This document shows positions 13,100 through 17,528 of a stretch of 17,528 bases of DNA, in pieces. Both the position numbers and the translations under genes were made by a program. Under the pieces are notes generated by a model. That model searched no databases. It saw nothing but the letters and a program-made list of their open reading frames with translations, and had not been told where the DNA came from. This stretch comes from CAYXFD01 sp964464175 (lineage in GTDB: Bacteria; Cloacimonadota; Cloacimonadia; Cloacimonadales; JAJBBL01), in the NCBI GenBank assembly GCA_964464175.1, contig CAYXFD010000034.1:1-17528 (forward strand), given 5' to 3'. Numbering within the stretch: the first letter of the stretch is position 1; the number at the start of each line of letters is the position of its first letter.

Positions 13100-15958
13100 A
13101 TGTGGAAGTTTTGTATTACAATCTCTCTATTGTTTTTTATCACGACTGTTTTTTCCCAAACAGCCGTCCCGCCTGCAGCGGGAGACGGAACAGAGACAAA
13201 CCCTTATCAGATAGCCTCATTAGATAATCTTTATTGGTTATCTCTGTTTTCAAGACTCAGTGTTACGGAAAATCTTTTTTTTATTCAAACCTCTGATGTC
13301 GATGCCTCTGAAACAATTAATTGGTTTGATGGTCAGGGATGGGAGCCCATCGGTGAGAATTATGAATTTCCTTCGCTTGACGATCGGAGGGAAAAAATAC
13401 CAAGAAATGAACGCGAGACCTTTAGTTTTCGAGGTCATTATGATGGTCAGGGATTTAAGATTGACGGACTTTATATTAACCGTCCCGACGGGTGGGGGAT
13501 AGGTCTCTTCGCCAGTATCAGTTATGGAGCTACAGTCAGAAATCTGGGACTGACAAATATCTCCGTTACAGGACATGATCACGTGGGAGGCTTAGCCGGA
13601 CAAGCATATAGTGCAACAATAGAAAGCTGTTTTGTTGAAGGGAATATAAGCGGAAATTTGTATGTCGGAGGTCTTTCAGGTTTTAACACGAGTGTTACGG
13701 TGTCTAAATGTTATACAAAAGGATTTGTTTCCGGAGGCACTACAGGAGGGATTTTTGGATTAGTGTGCTGGTCAATTAATAGTATTCATAATCTGTATAA
13801 TCGCGCAGAAGTTACCGGAACACTCTATGCCGGAGGAATAGCAGGAGTTACTTATATTGGCATGATGAACAGGGTCTACACTACCGGTGCTGTAACCGGT
13901 ACCGGTTCACAAGGGCCATTATTCGGCCAAGGAACCCATGCCTTTAACAGCTATCACGACAGAGAAACATCAGGCTTCTTTTATGACGTTTTATATGGGA
14001 GAACCACCCAAGAAATGACCTATCCCTATGCAGATAATACTTACATTACCTGGGATTTCCAGAACATCTGGGTTGCAGATGTCGATATGTTTCGCAATGA
14101 CGGCTACCCCTATCTTAGCTGGCAAACCTTTCATTTTGAGTTAATGCCCCCTGCCTCTCTCTCTGCTGCAGCCGGCAACGAGCAGGTAAATTTATACTGG
14201 AATGAACCTCCTGATAGCTTGCGGACTGTTTTGGGCTACAATGTCTATCGTGACGGAGAACAGATCAACGACGCAGTAATCACTGCCACAGATTACACCG
14301 ACACGGATGTTATCAACAGTATAACCTACAGTTACTATGTCACGGCATTATATGATGGAGGAGAGTCCGAGCGTTCGAATATAGTACGTGCTACACCATC
14401 CACACTCGTCCCGCCTGCTGCGGGAGACGGAACAGAGACAAACCCTTATCAGATAGCCTCTTTGGATAATCTTTATTGGTTATCTGTGTTTTCAAGGGTC
14501 AATGTTACGGAAAATCTTTTCTTTATTCAAACTTCCGATATCGATGCCTCTGAAACAGTTGATTGGTTTAATGGTCAGGGGTGGGAACCAATCGGTGAGA
14601 ATTATCACTATCCCTGGCCGGACGAACCGAGGGAAAATATCCCAAGAAATGAACGCGAAGCCTTTAGCTTTCGAGGTCATTATGATGGGCAGGGTTATAA
14701 GATTGACGGACTTTATATTAACCGTCCCGACGGGTGGGGGATAGGTCTCTTCGCCAGTATCAGCTGGGGAGCAACGGTTAGAAATCTTGGACTGACAAAT
14801 ATCTCCGTTACAGGAGATGATCACGTGGGCGGCATAGCCGGACAGGCATATAGTGCAACAATAGAAAACTGTTTTGTTGAAGGGAATATAAGCGGAAATA
14901 TGGATGTCGGTGGTATTTCAGGTTTTAACACGAGTGTTACTGTGTCTAAATGTTATACAAAAGGTTTTGTTTCCGGAGGCACTGCCGGGGGATTAGTAGG
15001 ATATACACACTGGTCTCAGCTTTATTATTCGTATAGCCACGCAGAAGTAACCGGAACAAGCCATGCCGGGGGAATAGCAGGATTTGCTTATAATGACTCG
15101 ATGAGCAGAGTTTACACTACCGGTGCTGTTACTAGTACCGGGTATGCCGGTCCAATTGTAGCATATTCCTACGAAGGAGCATTCTGGTATACCTATTACA
15201 ACATGGAGACAACAGGCTATACAGGTGATTACCCTCCGTTCATAATGGGGAGAACCACCGAAGAGATGACCTATCCCTATGCAGACAATACTTACATTAC
15301 CTGGGATTTCGAAAATATCTGGGTTGCAGATATCTATATGTTTTGCAATGACGGCTACCCATATCTTAGCTGGCAAACTTTTCATTTTGAGTTCATGCCG
15401 CCTGCCTCTCTCTCTGCCGTAGCCGGTAATGAGCTGGTAATTTTAACCTGGAATGAACCTCCTGACAGCTTGCGGACTGTTTCTGGCTATAATGTCTATC
15501 GTGACGGGGAACAGATCAACGAAGAAACAGTCAAAGAAACCGAGTACACCGACACGGATGTTAGCAACAGCATAACCTACAGTTACTATGTCACGGCTTT
15601 ATATGATGAGGGAGAGTCTGAGCGTTCAAACATAGTACGTGCTACACCAACCGTCTCCACAGAACCTGAGATTTTTCCCTTAAGAACGGAGCTTTTTTGT
15701 AACTACCCCAACCCCTTCAATCCGGAGACGAGGATAGATTTCTTTTTGGAAAAGGGGGGAGAGGTCAAACTGGAGATCTTCAATATCAGAGGGCAGAGAT
15801 TGGCAGTCTTGATAGACGAAGAGCTGCCCCAGGGAGAACACTCTCATGTCTGGAACCCCAAAACTATGGCAGGCAAAGAACTCCCGAGCGGAGTCTATCT
15901 CTACCGTCTGCAAATGGGGGATTATGACAGAACAAGAAAGATGCTTTATCTGAAGTAA
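13100..15958 (+). CDS. Secreted GLUG-repeat / fibronectin III protein with T9SS sorting tail
   Basis: 952 aa; ATG at 13100 with AAAGGAGG upstream. Signal peptide 1-20 ending VFSQ. Two tandem units of 414 residues follow. Each has an entry segment (PPAAGDGTETNPYQIASLDNL), a GLUG-type stretch of short Gly-rich turns (FRGHYDGQG, GIGLFASIS, VGGLAGQ or VGGIAGQ, VGGLSGF, YAGGIAG), then a fibronectin III domain (about 350-433 and 767-850; YNVYRDG, ITYSYYVTALYD). The T9SS type A tail starts at about 867 (NYPNPFNPET) and ends RKMLYLK. GLUG proteins usually form beta-helix-like adhesins or surface-enzyme stalks, so a surface adhesin is the likely role (inference). The second unit resembles the next gene more than its own first unit. 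No catalytic motif seen. Confidence 0.88.
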   Translation: MWKFCITISLLFFITTVFSQTAVPPAAGDGTETNPYQIASLDNLYWLSLFSRLSVTENLFFIQTSDVDASETINWFDGQGWEPIGENYEFPSLDDRREKIPRNERETFSFRGHYDGQGFKIDGLYINRPDGWGIGLFASISYGATVRNLGLTNISVTGHDHVGGLAGQAYSATIESCFVEGNISGNLYVGGLSGFNTSVTVSKCYTKGFVSGGTTGGIFGLVCWSINSIHNLYNRAEVTGTLYAGGIAGVTYIGMMNRVYTTGAVTGTGSQGPLFGQGTHAFNSYHDRETSGFFYDVLYGRTTQEMTYPYADNTYITWDFQNIWVADVDMFRNDGYPYLSWQTFHFELMPPASLSAAAGNEQVNLYWNEPPDSLRTVLGYNVYRDGEQINDAVITATDYTDTDVINSITYSYYVTALYDGGESERSNIVRATPSTLVPPAAGDGTETNPYQIASLDNLYWLSVFSRVNVTENLFFIQTSDIDASETVDWFNGQGWEPIGENYHYPWPDEPRENIPRNEREAFSFRGHYDGQGYKIDGLYINRPDGWGIGLFASISWGATVRNLGLTNISVTGDDHVGGIAGQAYSATIENCFVEGNISGNMDVGGISGFNTSVTVSKCYTKGFVSGGTAGGLVGYTHWSQLYYSYSHAEVTGTSHAGGIAGFAYNDSMSRVYTTGAVTSTGYAGPIVAYSYEGAFWYTYYNMETTGYTGDYPPFIMGRTTEEMTYPYADNTYITWDFENIWVADIYMFCNDGYPYLSWQTFHFEFMPPASLSAVAGNELVILTWNEPPDSLRTVSGYNVYRDGEQINEETVKETEYTDTDVSNSITYSYYVTALYDEGESERSNIVRATPTVSTEPEIFPLRTELFCNYPNPFNPETRIDFFLEKGGEVKLEIFNIRGQRLAVLIDEELPQGEHSHVWNPKTMAGKELPSGVYLYRLQMGDYDRTRKMLYLK
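13166..15649 (+). repeat. Internal tandem duplication, 2 x 1242 nt
   Basis: The DNA from GTCCCGCCTGCAGCGGGAG at 13166 recurs from 14408 (GTCCCGCCTGCTGCGGGAG), giving a period of 1242 nt (414 codons) covering one GLUG domain plus one fibronectin III domain. Period and frame are exact. A third copy starts at 16327 in the next gene. Confidence 0.9.
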
Positions 15959-15993
15959 GAGCTAAGGGCAAAGAGCTAAGAGCTTAGAGTCAA
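15959..15993 (+). repeat. Heptamer tandem array, 5 units
   Basis: GAGCTAA, GGGCAAA, GAGCTAA, GAGCTTA, GAGTCAA, then GATC. It shows that the array tracks the sorting-tail gene end and not the propeller family specifically. Confidence 0.75.
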
Positions 15994-16260
15994 GATCAAC
16001 CTCAATACTGTTTTCTGAATTATTATGATCTGTCGATTGAGGTTCAGACAAGATATCCGGACAGGGTAAATATCTCTTTCAGCAACCTGACTTAAATTTG
16101 AGCAGTTAAAAAAAACATCGGAAGAGAGAAAACCTAATAACCAAAGAGAAAGAAAGGAAGAGGGAGATATATTAAAATGATTGTTTTGAGGTAATACCTG
16201 CAAGAATGGTATAACGGAAGAGTATTTATTTGTCGGTATCCCGGGTTAAAGGAGGTAAAG
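15994..16260 (+). repeat. Conserved post-gene block plus upstream region of second GLUG gene
   Basis: Holds the standard landmarks (TCTGTCGATTGAGG, GATATCCGGACAGGGTAAAT, GAGCAGTTAAAAAAAA, GAGAAAGAAAGGAAGAG). After about 16160 it differs from the cassette spacers: there is no TTGACA inverted repeat, ATCT leader or hairpin. It ends in TTGTCGGTATCCCGGGTTAAAGGAGGTAAAG, shared with the first GLUG gene. I see no gene in it. Confidence 0.6.
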
Positions 16261-17528
16261 ATGTGGAAGTTTTGTATTACAATCTCTCTATTGTTTTTTA
16301 TCACGGCTGTTTTTTCTCAAACAGCCGTCCCGCCTGCTGCGGGAGACGGAACAGAGACAAACCCTTATCAGATAGCCTCTTTGGATAATCTTTATTGGTT
16401 ATCTGTGTTTTCAAGGGTCAATGTTACGGAAAATCTTTTCTTTATTCAAACCTCCGATATCGATGCCTCTGAAACGGTTAATTGGTTTGATGGTCAGGGA
16501 TGGGAACCTATCGGTGAGAATTATCACTATCCCTGGCCTGACGGTTGGAGGGAGATAATACCGGAAAATGAACGTGATACCTTTAGTTTTCGAGGTCATT
16601 ATGATGGGCAGGGTCATAAGATTGACGGACTTTATATTAACCGTCCGGACGGGTGGGGGATAGGTCTCTTCGCCAGTATCAGCTATTTAGCCACAGTTAG
16701 AAATCTGGGACTGACAAATATCTCCGTTACAGGAGATGATCACGTGGGAGGCATAGCCGGACAGGTACATCTTGCATATATTGGAAACTGTTTTGTCGAA
16801 GGAAATATAAGCGGGAATGTGGATGTCGGTGGTATTTCAGGTTTTATTTGGGGTAGTATTCGGTTTTGTTATACAAAAGGTTTTGTTTCCGGAGGTACAG
16901 CCGGGGGATTAGTAGGATATACACACTGGTCTCAGCTTATTAATTCGTATAGCCACGCTGAAGTATCCGGAACAAGCTATGCCGGGGGAATAGCTGGAGT
17001 TGCTTGTTTTGGTGACCTTGATATGTGCTTCACAACCGGTGCTGTTAGTAGTACCGGATATGCCGGTCCAATTGTGGGAGCCTACTATGAAGGAGGACCC
17101 TCATATACCTATTACAACATGGAGACAACAGGTTTCCCTTATGGAGGTTACGGTGGGAGAACCACCGAAGAGATGACCTATCCCTATGCAGACAATACTT
17201 ACATTTACTGGAATTTCGAAAGTATCTGGGTCGCAGATATCTATATGTTTTGCAATGACGGCTACCCCTATCTTAGCTGGCAAACCTTTCGTTTTGAGTT
17301 CATGCCGCCTGCCTCTCTCTCTGCCGCAGCCGGTAATGAGCTGGTAATTTTAACCTGGAATGAACCTCCTGACAGCTTGCGGACTGTTTCTGGCTATAAT
17401 GTCTATCGTGACGGAGACCGGATCAACGAAGAAACAGTCAATGAAACCGAGTACACCGACACGGATGTTATTAACAGCATTACCTACAGTTACTATGTCA
17501 CGGCTTTATATGATGAGGGAGAGTCAGA
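16261..17528 (+). CDS. Secreted GLUG-repeat / fibronectin III protein, 3' end outside window
   Basis: Partial: 422 codons, open to the window's right edge. ATG at 16261 with AAAGGAGG upstream. The signal peptide differs from the previous gene at one residue (ITAVFSQ against ITTVFSQ). It contains one entry segment, one GLUG region (FRGHYDGQG, VGGIAGQ, VGGISGF, YAGGIAG) and most of one fibronectin III domain (PPASLSAAAGNELVILTW to LYDEGES). The rest, presumably a second unit and/or the T9SS tail, is not visible. It matches the second repeat of the preceding gene most closely, except between about residues 190 and 300, where the two diverge. Likely a surface adhesin-like paralogue. Confidence 0.85.
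   Translation, partial: MWKFCITISLLFFITAVFSQTAVPPAAGDGTETNPYQIASLDNLYWLSVFSRVNVTENLFFIQTSDIDASETVNWFDGQGWEPIGENYHYPWPDGWREIIPENERDTFSFRGHYDGQGHKIDGLYINRPDGWGIGLFASISYLATVRNLGLTNISVTGDDHVGGIAGQVHLAYIGNCFVEGNISGNVDVGGISGFIWGSIRFCYTKGFVSGGTAGGLVGYTHWSQLINSYSHAEVSGTSYAGGIAGVACFGDLDMCFTTGAVSSTGYAGPIVGAYYEGGPSYTYYNMETTGFPYGGYGGRTTEEMTYPYADNTYIYWNFESIWVADIYMFCNDGYPYLSWQTFRFEFMPPASLSAAAGNELVILTWNEPPDSLRTVSGYNVYRDGDRINEETVNETEYTDTDVINSITYSYYVTALYDEGES

Noticed and set aside
13250..13582. Minus-strand ORF opposite the GLUG region, recurring at 14492-14824 and 16411-16617
   Set aside because: A shadow of the duplicated GLUG coding DNA; no ribosome site or independent conservation.

Overview
The window looks like accessory surface-protein DNA from an uncultured, diderm, moderately AT-rich bacterium of the Fibrobacterota/Bacteroidota-like assemblage. 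Candidatus Cloacimonadota is my best guess. The main reason is that every large protein ends in a type IX secretion (T9SS type A / FlgD-like Ig) sorting tail with the motifs NYPNPFNPET, FNIRGQRL, LPSGVY and RTRKMLYLK, and the bodies are of kinds (LVIVD-like beta-propeller, GLUG plus fibronectin III) that accompany such tails in that group. This assignment is inference; there is no rRNA, tRNA or housekeeping gene here. Every real gene is on the + strand.

Layout. Positions 1-12887 hold four tandem copies of a two-gene cassette. Each cassette has (a) a small gene for a Sec-exported protein of 119-130 aa with a highly divergent body and a C-terminal DPTPP(ITP) motif; (b) a strong GC-rich stem-loop; and (c) a large gene for a 766-769 aa secreted beta-propeller with the T9SS tail. 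Cassette genes are 59-427/492-2798, 3380-3757/3868-6177, 6788-7147/7225-9525 and 10128-10520/10587-12887. Two GLUG/FN3/T9SS-tail genes follow: 13100-15958, which contains an internal 1242-nt tandem duplication, and 16261-17528, which runs off the right edge.

Between cassettes lie 581-610 nt spacers built alike: a 7-bp tandem array starting right after the stop codon, a conserved block, an inverted repeat overlapping a TTGACA box, then a long leader. The leader contains a short ORF with a Shine-Dalgarno sequence whose early codons are an (ATCT)n microsatellite. The three complete leaders carry 8, 11 and 6 ATCT units. Only the 6-unit copy (9865-10086) reads in frame into a 52-codon continuation. 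That continuation is nevertheless open in all three copies and ends at the same TAA, placed inside the descending arm of an 11-bp hairpin just upstream of the small gene. This is the signature of slipped-strand phase variation acting on a leader ORF, and is the most interesting signal in the window.

Working model (inference): each cassette is a candidate phase-variable module making a small exported protein together with a T9SS-delivered surface propeller. Bodies have diversified, while the ends (leader, tail, downstream block) are nearly identical and mosaic, as expected from recombination among copies. The function of the small/large pair is not recognised.
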